From Actinomycetota bacterium (lineage in GTDB: Bacteria; Actinomycetota; Actinomycetes; S36-B12): a DNA stretch of 37,793 bases. The stretch is from NCBI GenBank assembly GCA_947472655.1, contig CANJCG010000003.1, forward strand, positions 1 through 37,793, in the 5' to 3' direction. Shown here one piece after another: positions 1-10,085 of the stretch. Under the pieces are notes generated by a model. That model was not told where the DNA came from, did no database searches, and saw only the letters and a program-made list of their open reading frames with translations. Within the stretch, counting starts at the first letter, position 1. Each line of letters begins with the position of its first letter. The position numbers and the translations under genes are program-made.

Positions 1-67
1 CGTTTACGCCGCCGCCACCAATACCTACGACCTTGATTACAGCGAGATAGTTCTGTGGAGCCGCCAT
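1..67 (-). CDS. ftsZ: Cell division protein FtsZ, N-terminal fragment (runs off window start)
   Basis: Reverse strand from ATG at 67 reads MAAPQNYLAVIKVVGIGGGGVN, the typical actinobacterial FtsZ N-terminus; preceded by GGAAGGGAAG; lies downstream of ftsQ. Confidence 0.93.
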   Translation of the reverse strand, partial: MAAPQNYLAVIKVVGIGGGGVN

Positions 68-249
68 TGCGCTTCCCTTCCTTCGTTGGCGGATCAACCA
101 TGTACGTCGACCCCTGCGCTTACTCCTTCAACTCTCAACCTCAAGTAGAGGCTGAAATACGAGCATGGTTGCAAGCGGCGGGAAGTTAGTCTGTATTACC
201 CCTGTTGCGCAAGTGCGGAGCCAAAAAAGCAAAGCGACCTACGTCACAT

Positions 250-966
250 TTAGCTTTTGAGCTTCTCTTTATAGGTGGTTGGCAGCTCAGGAGCTGACAC
301 GTCATACACCTTGGCTTTGCGCTTGAGGAGCGATCGGGCCACCTGTGATTTCAACTCTGGCTGCTCAACACTTCCCCAACGCAAGATCGCCCCACTGTGC
401 AAGGTGAGTTCCACATTGTCACGAGTTGAGGCGAACAGTTTTGCTATTTTCGGACGCAGATCATCAGGCATCACGCTGAGAACCTCCATGGCTGCAACCA
501 GCCCGACACCATCGCCTTTCACTGTCGGCAAGCCTGCGGGAAGGACGGATGTCGGAGTGAATGCGACACCCTTGGCATCCACCCCAAGCCCTGTCGGTGT
601 GACTGCAATTGCAGTACGAGGAGTTACTGCAATCACAACATCATGCGGCCAGCCACGACGCACATCAACGGACTCAATCCAACTGATGTCAGCAAGGTGG
701 TCAGCAATTGCCTGGGTATCAAGTTGCGCAAGTGGAACACCCAACGGAACCTGCGCAGCGTCGTGTACCTGTTGAGCTGGAGCACCTTCAACGCCGAGGA
801 CAGTGACGCCTTCAGCGGTAAGCAATGACGAGAACCAGACCATCCACCCCACGCCAATAGCTGCAATCAACACGAAGATCGTGACAAGCAGCCTGCGCCG
901 TTTCTTGGGTGTCGCCACGCGCCGCGCATCCAGCTCAATTACGGGTTCTAATACGGGCTCTGTCAT
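250..966 (-). CDS. ftsQ: Cell division protein FtsQ (N-terminal TM plus POTRA domain)
   Basis: 238-aa ORF; single N-terminal TM; POTRA-like LLTAEGVTVLGVEGAPAQQVHDAA; position between murC and ftsZ. Confidence 0.93.
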   Translation of the reverse strand: MTEPVLEPVIELDARRVATPKKRRRLLVTIFVLIAAIGVGWMVWFSSLLTAEGVTVLGVEGAPAQQVHDAAQVPLGVPLAQLDTQAIADHLADISWIESVDVRRGWPHDVVIAVTPRTAIAVTPTGLGVDAKGVAFTPTSVLPAGLPTVKGDGVGLVAAMEVLSVMPDDLRPKIAKLFASTRDNVELTLHSGAILRWGSVEQPELKSQVARSLLKRKAKVYDVSAPELPTTYKEKLKS

Positions 967-2348
967 GTTCGACGTGCCAAAAGTTCTAAGACTTCGGTAC
1001 CAAGTAAGCCAATGTCGCCGGCCCCCAGAGTCATGATGAGATCGCCAGGTCGGGCCCGATCAACGAGTCCGCCCGCCACTGCCGACCATGAAGGCTCGAA
1101 GTGAACCTGACTGGCCGGAAGGGGAACATTGGTTGCCATGGTCTGCCCACTTGCACCAGGAATAGGTGTCTCGCCTGGTGCAAACACTTCAAGCACGATT
1201 ACTTCATCGGCTAACCCAAGTGCCGCACCAAATTCTTTAATGAACATGGCAGTCCGGTAGTAGTGGTGTGCCTGAAAGGCCACGACTAGGCGCCCTTCTC
1301 CAACCACATCTCGGGCTGCTCGCAAGGTGGCCGCAATCTCCGTTGGATGGTGGGCATAGTCATCGAATACTCGTACTCCATGCGCTTCGCCCTTGAAGTC
1401 AAAGCGCCGACGAGTGCCCGTGAACTCAGCTAAACCTGCGACAAGGTCTTGGGGTGTGAAGCCCAGACCAATTCCAGTGACCAGAGCTGCGAGGGAATTC
1501 AATGCATTGTGCTCGCCCGGTACCTGCAAGGTCACCGGACCAATAACATCCCCTAGATGCACAACGCTGTACTGCCACCCTCGCCCGATTAGCTGCGGCT
1601 CAATGAGTCGGAAATCTGCATCTTGTGCAGTTCCATAACTGCGAACATCCACACCGACAGCCCTGGCATCTGTCGCTAACTTGCGGCCGCCTAAATCGTC
1701 GATGCAAATCGTCACAAACCCCTGATGCCTTTGCACATTCTTCGCAAACTCTAAGAAGCCTTCTTCAATTGCTTCGAGGCTTCCCCAATGATTGAGGTGG
1801 TCGGCTTCAACATTCGTGACGATCGCTGCAACCGCGTCAAGATGCAGGAATGCGCCGTCGCTCTCGTCCGCCTCGACAACAAAAATGTCACCGCTGCCTA
1901 AGTGTGCATTGGCTCCAGTCTCATTGAGCTCGCTACCTATTGCAAAGGAAGGGTCTGCACCACAGTTTTGTAGAGCAACAGTGAGCATCGAGGTCGTCGT
2001 GGTTTTCCCGTGCGTTCCCGAAACTGCGACCCCTCGGCTGCCCGTCATAATCGCAACTAAGGCGTCTGCACGACTGAGTTCTTGGATGCCCCGTTCTGCG
2101 GCAGTTACACGCTCAGGGTTTGTTTCTGGGATCGCAGTGGAAATCACTAGGGTGTCGATTCCGTCAAGCCAATCACCTGAGTGACCGATATGTACGGCCA
2201 CACCTAAGGCCCGCAAGGCTTCAATCCGCCGAGACTCCTTGGCATCACTACCCGAAACCCGGGCTCCTTGGGCAACCAGAATGCGTGCGATTCCTGACAT
2301 CCCGGCTCCACCAATACCCACGATGAAGACATGCCCGAGGTCCCTCAA
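963..2348 (-). CDS. murC: UDP-N-acetylmuramate--L-alanine ligase
   Basis: VFIVGIGGAGMSGIARIL and GTHGKTTTTSML motifs; 4-bp overlap with ftsQ. Confidence 0.97.
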   Translation of the reverse strand: MRDLGHVFIVGIGGAGMSGIARILVAQGARVSGSDAKESRRIEALRALGVAVHIGHSGDWLDGIDTLVISTAIPETNPERVTAAERGIQELSRADALVAIMTGSRGVAVSGTHGKTTTTSMLTVALQNCGADPSFAIGSELNETGANAHLGSGDIFVVEADESDGAFLHLDAVAAIVTNVEADHLNHWGSLEAIEEGFLEFAKNVQRHQGFVTICIDDLGGRKLATDARAVGVDVRSYGTAQDADFRLIEPQLIGRGWQYSVVHLGDVIGPVTLQVPGEHNALNSLAALVTGIGLGFTPQDLVAGLAEFTGTRRRFDFKGEAHGVRVFDDYAHHPTEIAATLRAARDVVGEGRLVVAFQAHHYYRTAMFIKEFGAALGLADEVIVLEVFAPGETPIPGASGQTMATNVPLPASQVHFEPSWSAVAGGLVDRARPGDLIMTLGAGDIGLLGTEVLELLARRT

Positions 2349-3457
2349 GAGTCGTCCCTTTCATCATGTGTCTTCAGCGCTCGATGGTGGCGTGCAATTC
2401 GTAGTACTTCCTGCGCAAGTTGTAGTCCTGAGTCTTGAACACCTGTTCGCGCGGCGGCCTGACTCATGGCCTCGAGCCTGGCACTATCTTTCACGAGCGA
2501 TGCAACCGTATGCGTGAGCCACTCCGCGGTGAGTGCAGCGTTATCAATCACAACTGCTCCACCGGCATTAACCATCTTCAGTGCATTGATTTTTTGTTCA
2601 CCATTTCCAATTGGTAAGGGGACAAAAATTGTGGGCAAGCCCACAGCTGAGACTTCAGCAACTGTCATCGCCCCAGCTCTGGTGAGACCGAGGTCAGCTG
2701 CGGCATACGCCAAATCCATTCGATCGAGGTACGAAACTGCGGCATAACCCTGCAACTGAGCTGGGGCCTGATTTTTGGGTCCATACCCATGCAGTACCTG
2801 AATTCCTAATTCAAGAAGTGCAGGCAGACTCTGGGCAACGATCTCATTGATGTGCTGAGCACCTTGCGATCCGCCAAATACTAAAAGTACCGGGCCATCG
2901 AGCCGTAGACCGAAGAATTCTCGAGCTTGTATTCGCAGTGCTCCACGGTCAAGCTCGGCGATCGAAGCACGCAATGGCAAGCCCAAAATAGTGCCCGGGA
3001 GGCTTCCTGGAACGCTGACAAAAACCTGATCTGCAAAACGCGCAGCAACTTTATTCGCCAACCCTGCCTTTGCATTGGCTTCATGGATCACCAGCCCGCA
3101 GGAAACCTTGCGCGTTGCTAGATATGCAGGCAACGCCGCGTATCCCCCAAAGCCGACCACTACATCCGCATCGACAGCCCGCAATATCTGCTTACTTTGT
3201 TTGGTTGCTCGCCGAACTTTTGAACCTACAGAAAACAGATCACGTGACAATTTTCGAGGCATCGCAACTGCAGGCACCGAACGAAGTTCATAACCACGCG
3301 CCGGAACTAATGTCGACTCCAGCCCATGTTCACCACCAATGACTGTGATCTGAATATCTGGTTCAAGAGCAGTGAGCGCGTCCGCGAGATTCAATGCCGG
3401 CTCGATATGCCCGGCCGTTCCGCCAGCGGCGAGCACGACGTGAGTCGGTCTGGTCAT
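2345..3457 (-). CDS. murG: UDP-N-acetylglucosamine--MurNAc-pentapeptide N-acetylglucosamine transferase
   Basis: AAGGTAGHIEPALNLADAL, LVFGGSQGAQHINE, LTRAGAMTVAEVSAVGLPTIFVPLP. Confidence 0.97.
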   Translation of the reverse strand: MTRPTHVVLAAGGTAGHIEPALNLADALTALEPDIQITVIGGEHGLESTLVPARGYELRSVPAVAMPRKLSRDLFSVGSKVRRATKQSKQILRAVDADVVVGFGGYAALPAYLATRKVSCGLVIHEANAKAGLANKVAARFADQVFVSVPGSLPGTILGLPLRASIAELDRGALRIQAREFFGLRLDGPVLLVFGGSQGAQHINEIVAQSLPALLELGIQVLHGYGPKNQAPAQLQGYAAVSYLDRMDLAYAAADLGLTRAGAMTVAEVSAVGLPTIFVPLPIGNGEQKINALKMVNAGGAVVIDNAALTAEWLTHTVASLVKDSARLEAMSQAAARTGVQDSGLQLAQEVLRIARHHRALKTHDERDDS

Positions 3458-4653
3458 CGCCTGGCCAACGAGCGCGCAGTCTGCCTGCGCCTCAAAGACT
3501 GTCGAGCTCCTGGTTCATTACGTGCAAAACACAGCAGCATGCCAACGGCTGCCAACGTCGGAATAAGTGATGAGCCACCATAAGAAACAAATGGAAGAGG
3601 AACACCAGTAATCGGCAGGAGTCCAAGAACTGCACCAATGTTGACGATTGCTTGGACCACAATCCAACAGCCCACGCCTGCAGATGAAATTCGCACGAAG
3701 GGATCCGACGACGTTCGAGTGAGTCTAAAAATGGCGAAAGCCAACAGGGCAAACAGCAAGAGCACTGACAAAGTTCCGATCAGTCCCAACTCTTCGCCAA
3801 TGACCGAAAAGATGAAGTCAGTGTGAGCCTCAGGAAGTGCTCCCCATTTTTCACGGCTTGCACCCAGTCCGACGCCGAGCAATCCCCCTGTGCCCAGCGC
3901 ATAGTGGCCTTGAGTGAGTTGCCAGCCGATACCCAACGGATCACTGTTGGGATTGAGCCACGAGGTGATGCGTTCCATTCGATATGGCGCCGCAAGAGTG
4001 AGCACCCAAACACCGACGATCGAGAATGCTGCAAACCCAGCAAAAAACCGGCCTGGAACTCCTGCAATAAAAAGCATTCCGCACATGATTGCTGCCAGCA
4101 TGAAGGTGTTGCCAAAGTCGCCTTCCATCAGCACTAAGACCATGAATAGTGCGGCCACTGGTACAACAGGGACCAGTAACTCTTTCCACTCACGGTAGTA
4201 GTCAACTTTCTTCGCGAGCTGATCTGCTCCCCAAACAACGAGGGCGATCTTTGCAAACTCAGAAGGTTGAACGCGGAACGGGCCAAAGAGTTCAATCCAA
4301 TTTCGCTGGCCAGCAACAGACACGCCAATGACCAACACGGCAACGAGCAAAACGACAGCGCCAACAAAAAGCCACTTAGAAATTCCACGCCAAAATTGAA
4401 TAGAGGTGCGAGCAGCAAAATACAAGCCGACAAGACCAATCACGCCAAAGAGTGCTTGGCGCTGAAACAACGTGTACGAAGACCCAAAGGTTTTAAAGCT
4501 CTCGATGCTAGAAGCCGACAAGACCATGACCAAGCCCAGAAGGAGAAGCAGTACTGAAGCTCCACCGATGAGGTAGTACGTACTCAGTGGGTGATCCAGG
4601 AGAAACTTGACCCGATTATCCCTGAGCCGTTTAGGTATTTTTGTATCCGTCAT
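3454..4653 (-). CDS. ftsW: SEDS peptidoglycan polymerase FtsW
   Basis: Multi-TM SEDS protein; QPSEFAKIALVVW, AHTDFIFSVIGEELGLIG, PFVSYGGSSL. Confidence 0.95.
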   Translation of the reverse strand: MTDTKIPKRLRDNRVKFLLDHPLSTYYLIGGASVLLLLLGLVMVLSASSIESFKTFGSSYTLFQRQALFGVIGLVGLYFAARTSIQFWRGISKWLFVGAVVLLVAVLVIGVSVAGQRNWIELFGPFRVQPSEFAKIALVVWGADQLAKKVDYYREWKELLVPVVPVAALFMVLVLMEGDFGNTFMLAAIMCGMLFIAGVPGRFFAGFAAFSIVGVWVLTLAAPYRMERITSWLNPNSDPLGIGWQLTQGHYALGTGGLLGVGLGASREKWGALPEAHTDFIFSVIGEELGLIGTLSVLLLFALLAFAIFRLTRTSSDPFVRISSAGVGCWIVVQAIVNIGAVLGLLPITGVPLPFVSYGGSSLIPTLAAVGMLLCFARNEPGARQSLRRRQTARSLARR

Positions 4654-6092
4654 GAGCGCCCTAGCCCAAGCTTTCGAACCGCATCGGCGAAAAGTTCGCC
4701 GCGTTGGGCGTAATCACGGAACATGTCCCAAGAAGCACATCCAGGGGCGAGTAAAACGGTATCGCCCGGCTGCGCAAAATCCCGCGCGGCAGCAACGACC
4801 TCGACCATGGCTTCAGTGTCGTTGCGTTCAATGACTTTGACCGGCACCTGCGGCGCGTGTCGCGAAAGCCCGTCGGCAATCACCCCACGATCCACTCCTA
4901 AAAGGACGACGCCTCGCATTTTGTGACCCACTTCGGCTATTAAGGTGCTGAAATCTTGCCCTTTTGCCATACCCCCAGCGATCCACACGACTGATGGATA
5001 AGCCCGTAGTGAAGTCAAAGCTGCATGGGCGTTCGTGGCTTTTGAATCGTCGATATACGTCACCTCATCGATGGTGGCAACGTTAGCAATGCGATGTCCT
5101 GCCGGTTCAAACTGTTCAAGGCCTAGCTTGATAGCGCTGGCACTCACTCCAAAGGCACGGGCCAAAGCGGCCGCTGCAAGCGCATTGGCAATGTTGTGCG
5201 GAGCATTTGGTTGCACATCATCTTTGCTTGCAAGCTCCTGAGCCGAACGTTGACGATCATCTAAGAAGGCTCGATCTACAAGAAATTCTTCAACTACCCC
5301 AAGCATTGAAACATCTGGAATGCTCAAGGTGAATCCCACCGCGCGACAGCCTTCGATAACGTTGGCATTTTCAACCATACGAATCGTTGCATGATCATCC
5401 GCGTTGAATACAGCAGCGACTTGAGTGCGCTCATAAATCTTTGCTTTCGCCAATACATAATTTTCGAAAGTTCCAAAATGATCGATGTGATCATCGGCGA
5501 TGTTTAAACAGACCGAGGCTAGCGGGCTCATCGACTCCACGAACGGTAGTTGCGGCGCCCCTACTTCAACCGCAATCACATCAAGATCGTCGTGCATAAC
5601 AACGCTGACCAACGAATGACCAATATTGCCTGCTGCCACAGCGCGCAGACCCGCAGCTTTCAACATCGATTCCAGCATCAACGTGGTGGTGGTTTTGCCG
5701 TTAGTTCCGGTGACGACCAGCCATGGAGCCGCACCCTCGGCCGCCCGTAGACGCCAGGCGAGTTCGAGTTCTCCCCAGACAGGGACCCCCGCTGATTGAG
5801 CCTGCAAAATAAGTGGATCGGAAGGCCTCAAGCCAGGCGACACGATCAGTAGATCGGTTTCCAATAACGAACCGTCGTGTCCAAGTATGACTTCGACACC
5901 TATGACGTCGAGGATTGCAGCTTTTTCTCGCTGCTTCTGGCCGTCTTGCGCATCAACAACCCTTACCTTGGCGCCTAGTTGGGCCAAGGCATCGGCTGCA
6001 GCGAACCCAGCTATTCCAAGGCCAGCTACTGTTGCGTGAATTCTGGACCAGTCAGATTCACGGTTAAAACCTTGGATCACGAACGCACCCAT
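4650..6092 (-). CDS. murD: UDP-N-acetylmuramoylalanine--D-glutamate ligase
   Basis: VTGTNGKTTTTLMLESML, IDDSKATNAHAALTSL. The listed ORF begins at 6146; internal ATG at 6092 (MGAFVIQGFNRESD) preferred because it leaves only a short overlap with mraY. Confidence 0.93.
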   Translation of the reverse strand: MGAFVIQGFNRESDWSRIHATVAGLGIAGFAAADALAQLGAKVRVVDAQDGQKQREKAAILDVIGVEVILGHDGSLLETDLLIVSPGLRPSDPLILQAQSAGVPVWGELELAWRLRAAEGAAPWLVVTGTNGKTTTTLMLESMLKAAGLRAVAAGNIGHSLVSVVMHDDLDVIAVEVGAPQLPFVESMSPLASVCLNIADDHIDHFGTFENYVLAKAKIYERTQVAAVFNADDHATIRMVENANVIEGCRAVGFTLSIPDVSMLGVVEEFLVDRAFLDDRQRSAQELASKDDVQPNAPHNIANALAAAALARAFGVSASAIKLGLEQFEPAGHRIANVATIDEVTYIDDSKATNAHAALTSLRAYPSVVWIAGGMAKGQDFSTLIAEVGHKMRGVVLLGVDRGVIADGLSRHAPQVPVKVIERNDTEAMVEVVAAARDFAQPGDTVLLAPGCASWDMFRDYAQRGELFADAVRKLGLGRS

Positions 6093-7147
6093 TCTGCGTA
6101 GAACAAGACGATGCCGGCTCCAATGCATAAGCCGTGAATAATCCAAAAGCGCACCACGATTTGAATTTCTGGCCAGCCGAGCATTTCAAAATGATGATGC
6201 AGCGGGGCCATGCGAAATATTCGACGCCCCGTGAGTTTGAAGGATCCCACTTGTCCAATAACCGACAGTGATGTGATGAGAAACAATCCCGCGAGTAACG
6301 GCAGCAGCAACTCAGTTCGGCTCAAAATTGCTAAGCCGGCGATCCCACCACCGAGTGCGAGTGAGCCGGTGTCGCCCATGAAGATTCGAGCCGGAGCAGT
6401 GTTCCACCACAGAAACCCAAAGCTTGCCCCTGCCAAGGCTGCGGCAACAATGGCTAAGTCAAGGGGGCTAACCGTGGAATAACACGTGGAACTCACAGAG
6501 TCACTGAAGGCACAGTTTTGTCCGTACTGCCACACAGTGATGATGACGTAGGCCAAAAACGTCATGATCGAAGCTCCGATAGCTAATCCGTCCAAACCAT
6601 CGGTGAGGTTGACTCCATTTGTGGTGGCTGTAATCAGGAACCAAATCCACAACAAAAAGAGTCCCAGCGGCAGAACAATCGCAGTGTCGCGAACAAACGA
6701 GATAGCCATTGACGCGGGAGCCCCGCCGTCATTAACGAACTGCAGTGAAAGCCACGCGAAACTCAATGCGATGACTGCTTGACCGATGAGTTTGGTGCGT
6801 GCGCGAAGACCAGTGCTGCGTTGTTTGAAAATCTTGAGATAGTCGTCAGCGACACCAACCAAGCCCAGGCCTAGTGTCAGATACAACACAAGCATCGCGG
6901 ACGGTGTTACAGGGCGCCAAGTCAATAAATGAGTTAAGAAATACCCCACAACCACGCCCAGAATGATCGCGACGCCACCCATCGATGGGGTGCCGCGCTT
7001 ACTCTCGTGATCGGGATACAACTCACCTTCTGTCGATACCCGAATTGCTTGGGAATATCCATGCCGAGCGAGCAATTTAATGAGCAGAGGGGTGCCAATG
7101 AGCGTGACGATCGTGGCGATCGTCATCGAAATTACTACGAGTCTCAT
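6077..7147 (-). CDS. mraY: Phospho-N-acetylmuramoyl-pentapeptide-transferase
   Basis: KRGTPSMGGVAIILG, NLTDGLDGLA, FMGDTGSLALGG, PLHHHFEMLGW. Confidence 0.97.
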   Translation of the reverse strand: MRLVVISMTIATIVTLIGTPLLIKLLARHGYSQAIRVSTEGELYPDHESKRGTPSMGGVAIILGVVVGYFLTHLLTWRPVTPSAMLVLYLTLGLGLVGVADDYLKIFKQRSTGLRARTKLIGQAVIALSFAWLSLQFVNDGGAPASMAISFVRDTAIVLPLGLFLLWIWFLITATTNGVNLTDGLDGLAIGASIMTFLAYVIITVWQYGQNCAFSDSVSSTCYSTVSPLDLAIVAAALAGASFGFLWWNTAPARIFMGDTGSLALGGGIAGLAILSRTELLLPLLAGLFLITSLSVIGQVGSFKLTGRRIFRMAPLHHHFEMLGWPEIQIVVRFWIIHGLCIGAGIVLFYAEWVRS

Positions 7148-8547
7148 GGCTCTTCCTGGTCTGTGAGTGCTGCGGCTACCCGCTCAAGTCCAATCCCACG
7201 AGACGCCTTAATCAGCACGATATCGCCGGAACGCAGTTCCTCATGTAACAGTGAGATGGCGTCGTCAGGGTCTTTTGAAAAGTAGGCCTGCATGGCTGGT
7301 AAACCCGCAGCCTTCGCGGCTTGATTTCCCGCTGCTATCGCAGCTTGATAAATCGGGTCCGCTCCTAGGCCTATACACAGCAACCGAGTGATCCCAAAAT
7401 CCACTACCTGGCGACCGACCACCTCGTGCGCATCTTTTGAGCCAGCGCCAAGCTCCAGCATTTCGCCGAGTACAGCCCAAGTAGCGCGTCTTGCACCCAT
7501 GGCAGCCAGCGTTTCTAATGCTGCTCTCATCGACTCAGGATTGGCGTTATACGTGTCATTAATAACAGTGAAACCTGCCTGGGTTTGCGTGACTTCCATA
7601 CGCCATTTACTTGGGATTGTTGCGTCACTCAACGCTTTCGCAACATCTTCAAGCGCTATCCCAACTTCAAGAGCTACCGCAGCGACAGCGAGTGCGTTGG
7701 AAACAAAATGTTCGCCATGAATTGACATCCGAACGCTTGCTTCGTTTCCTAAATAGTGAAGAGTGAATGACGGTCGAGCCATTTCATCAAGTGTTACACC
7801 AGTAGCCCGAACGGTTGCATTCGCAGACTGGCCGAAGCGCACGATTCGCGCCGACGTCTTCGACTCTTGCTGAGTTACATTCGGGTCATCCCCATTAAGA
7901 ATTGCGATTCCACCAGAAGGCAGTCCTGCAATGACTTCAGCCTTAGCCTGCGCGATACTTTCAATCGAGCCCAACATGCCCATATGCGCTGAACCAATGT
8001 TCAGAAGAACTCCAATTAACGGCTTCGAAAGTTCACAGAGATATTCAATATGGCCGATTCCACGCATTCCCATTTCCAACACTAGATAACGCGTTGATTC
8101 ATCGGCCCGCAGCATCGTGAGGGGTACACCGATTTCAGTGTTGAATGATCCACGCGAGGCAACGGTCTCCCCAAAATGCCCTAGAACATTGGCGAGTAAG
8201 TCTTTGGTTGAAGTCTTTCCACTTGAACCTGTAATCGCAATGACAGTGCAGTTCAGTTGGGTGCGAACGTATTCCGCCAATTGGCCGAGCGCTTTGATCG
8301 AATCTGACACAACAATGCAGGGCACGTCTAACTGACGTTCAGCCAAAACGGCTACTGCGCCGTTAGTCAACGCGAGGGCAGCAAATTCGTGACCATCAAC
8401 GCGTTCGCCAACAATGGCAACAAAGAGTGATCCGGCTGTCACGTCATTTGAATCGACGACAACATTTGTGACCTGTTCTGCTCCTGTGGTCGCGAATATT
8501 TCTCCTTGGAGAATCGCGCACACCTCGGACACCGTTAATGTAATCAC
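7144..8547 (-). CDS. murF: UDP-N-acetylmuramoyl-tripeptide--D-alanyl-D-alanine ligase
   Basis: ITGSSGKTSTKDLLANVL, NDTYNANPESMRAAL; ATGA overlap with mraY. Confidence 0.96.
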   Translation of the reverse strand: MITLTVSEVCAILQGEIFATTGAEQVTNVVVDSNDVTAGSLFVAIVGERVDGHEFAALALTNGAVAVLAERQLDVPCIVVSDSIKALGQLAEYVRTQLNCTVIAITGSSGKTSTKDLLANVLGHFGETVASRGSFNTEIGVPLTMLRADESTRYLVLEMGMRGIGHIEYLCELSKPLIGVLLNIGSAHMGMLGSIESIAQAKAEVIAGLPSGGIAILNGDDPNVTQQESKTSARIVRFGQSANATVRATGVTLDEMARPSFTLHYLGNEASVRMSIHGEHFVSNALAVAAVALEVGIALEDVAKALSDATIPSKWRMEVTQTQAGFTVINDTYNANPESMRAALETLAAMGARRATWAVLGEMLELGAGSKDAHEVVGRQVVDFGITRLLCIGLGADPIYQAAIAAGNQAAKAAGLPAMQAYFSKDPDDAISLLHEELRSGDIVLIKASRGIGLERVAAALTDQEEP

Positions 8548-10082
8548 CGGACACCAGCATTAATCTCTTCGAGAGCCAGCTCGAGAACCACTCGGTCATC
8601 GAAAGGCGTCATCACTCCGGCAATCTCTTGACCTAGCTCATGCCCTTTGCCAAGAACCACAACCACATCGCCAGGGCGCGCTAACCTCACTGCAGTTGTG
8701 ACTGCCAAAGCCCGATCTGCCACTTCATGAATTGATTTACTTGGCACCTTGGACGCCTCGTTTACTCCAGCCAAGATTTCCGAACGAATCAGTGCTGGAT
8801 TTTCAGAGCGGGGATTGTCATCGGTGATAATGAGTTGATCAGCAAGGCTTGCCGCTAGCTGCCCCATGAGTGGCCGTTTGGTGGCATCACGATCGCCACC
8901 GGCACCCATAACCGCGATCACCTGACCTTTTGTGAGTTCGCGCACTGCAGTGAGCACTCGCTGCACGGCATCAGGAGTGTGTGCGTAATCGACAAAACCT
9001 TCGATCCCCGCGGCACCGTTGCTGCCCTGAATTTTTTCAAGGCGCCCAGCAACATGAACAGTTTTTAGAGCCGAGACAATCTCCTGGCTTGGGATATCAA
9101 TCAAACGCAGCATGGCATAGGCCAGTACTGCATTCGCTCGGTTGAATTCACCTGGCATTTGCAATTCAACCTCTACCTGCTCCCCTAACGGGCCACTGAT
9201 TTTTGCTTTTGTGAGCGAGGTGCGTTCAATGGACCAGTCAGCTTGTTTACCCGTTGCCGTGACGGTTGAAATAGGAATGTCAGTCTCGGCAACTAACCGC
9301 TCACCCCATGCCGAGTCAATACATACAACACCTCGACTCGCAAAATCTCGGTGAAAGAGTGACCTCTTAGCCTTGAAATAATTCTCCATCGTAATGTGGT
9401 AATCGAGATGATCTTGAGAAAGATTTGTGAACCCAACTATTTCGAAATGGATTCCTCCAACTCGGTGCTCACTCATCGCATGGCTTGAAACTTCCATCAC
9501 CACATCTGAAGCACCAAGATCACACATCTGAGCAAATAATTCATGCAAAGTCGTAGCTTCGGGAGTCGTTCGCGATGAGTTTAATACGTCTGCGCCAATG
9601 CGCACACCAGTTGTGCCAATGAATGCTGTAGCTCGGCCTGAGGCTTTCAAGGCGGCTTCAATCATGGTGGCAGTCGTTGTTTTTCCGTTCGTGCCAGTCA
9701 CTCCGAGTAACCGCAATTTCTCAACTGATCTACCGTAAATGAGATTTGCAACTGCACCCATCCATTTACGGGCATCGGGAATAGCGAGCACCGGAATCTG
9801 AAGTTCCAGGGATGATTCGCTATTGATTTTTGTCCAACCAGCAGTATCCGTGAGGATTGCAACAGCGCCACGCTCTATAGCTTCAGCGACAAACTGCAGT
9901 CCATGACTCTTGTGACCAGTGATCGCCGCAAACATGTCGCCTGGATTTACGTCTCGTGAATCTAAGGAAATGCCAGTGACAACGGTCTGGCTTGATCCAG
10001 ATAACTGCGCTTCAGGTATGCCCAAACTCATCAAAGCGGAGAGTTCAACCGGTGCCAGTTCTGCGTGAGCGTGTGATGCCAT
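8544..10082 (-). CDS. murE: UDP-N-acetylmuramoyl-tripeptide synthetase
   Basis: GVTGTNGKTTTATMIEAAL, YAHTPDAVQRVL, ITDDNPRSENP (DNPR motif associated with meso-DAP-adding enzymes). Confidence 0.95.
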   Translation of the reverse strand: MASHAHAELAPVELSALMSLGIPEAQLSGSSQTVVTGISLDSRDVNPGDMFAAITGHKSHGLQFVAEAIERGAVAILTDTAGWTKINSESSLELQIPVLAIPDARKWMGAVANLIYGRSVEKLRLLGVTGTNGKTTTATMIEAALKASGRATAFIGTTGVRIGADVLNSSRTTPEATTLHELFAQMCDLGASDVVMEVSSHAMSEHRVGGIHFEIVGFTNLSQDHLDYHITMENYFKAKRSLFHRDFASRGVVCIDSAWGERLVAETDIPISTVTATGKQADWSIERTSLTKAKISGPLGEQVEVELQMPGEFNRANAVLAYAMLRLIDIPSQEIVSALKTVHVAGRLEKIQGSNGAAGIEGFVDYAHTPDAVQRVLTAVRELTKGQVIAVMGAGGDRDATKRPLMGQLAASLADQLIITDDNPRSENPALIRSEILAGVNEASKVPSKSIHEVADRALAVTTAVRLARPGDVVVVLGKGHELGQEIAGVMTPFDDRVVLELALEEINAGVR

Positions 10083-10085
10083 CGA

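Noticed and set aside
275-775. 166-aa plus-strand ORF antisense to ftsQ
   Set aside because: Low-complexity S/T/R-rich shadow translation of a confident FtsQ gene; no SD or recognisable domain.
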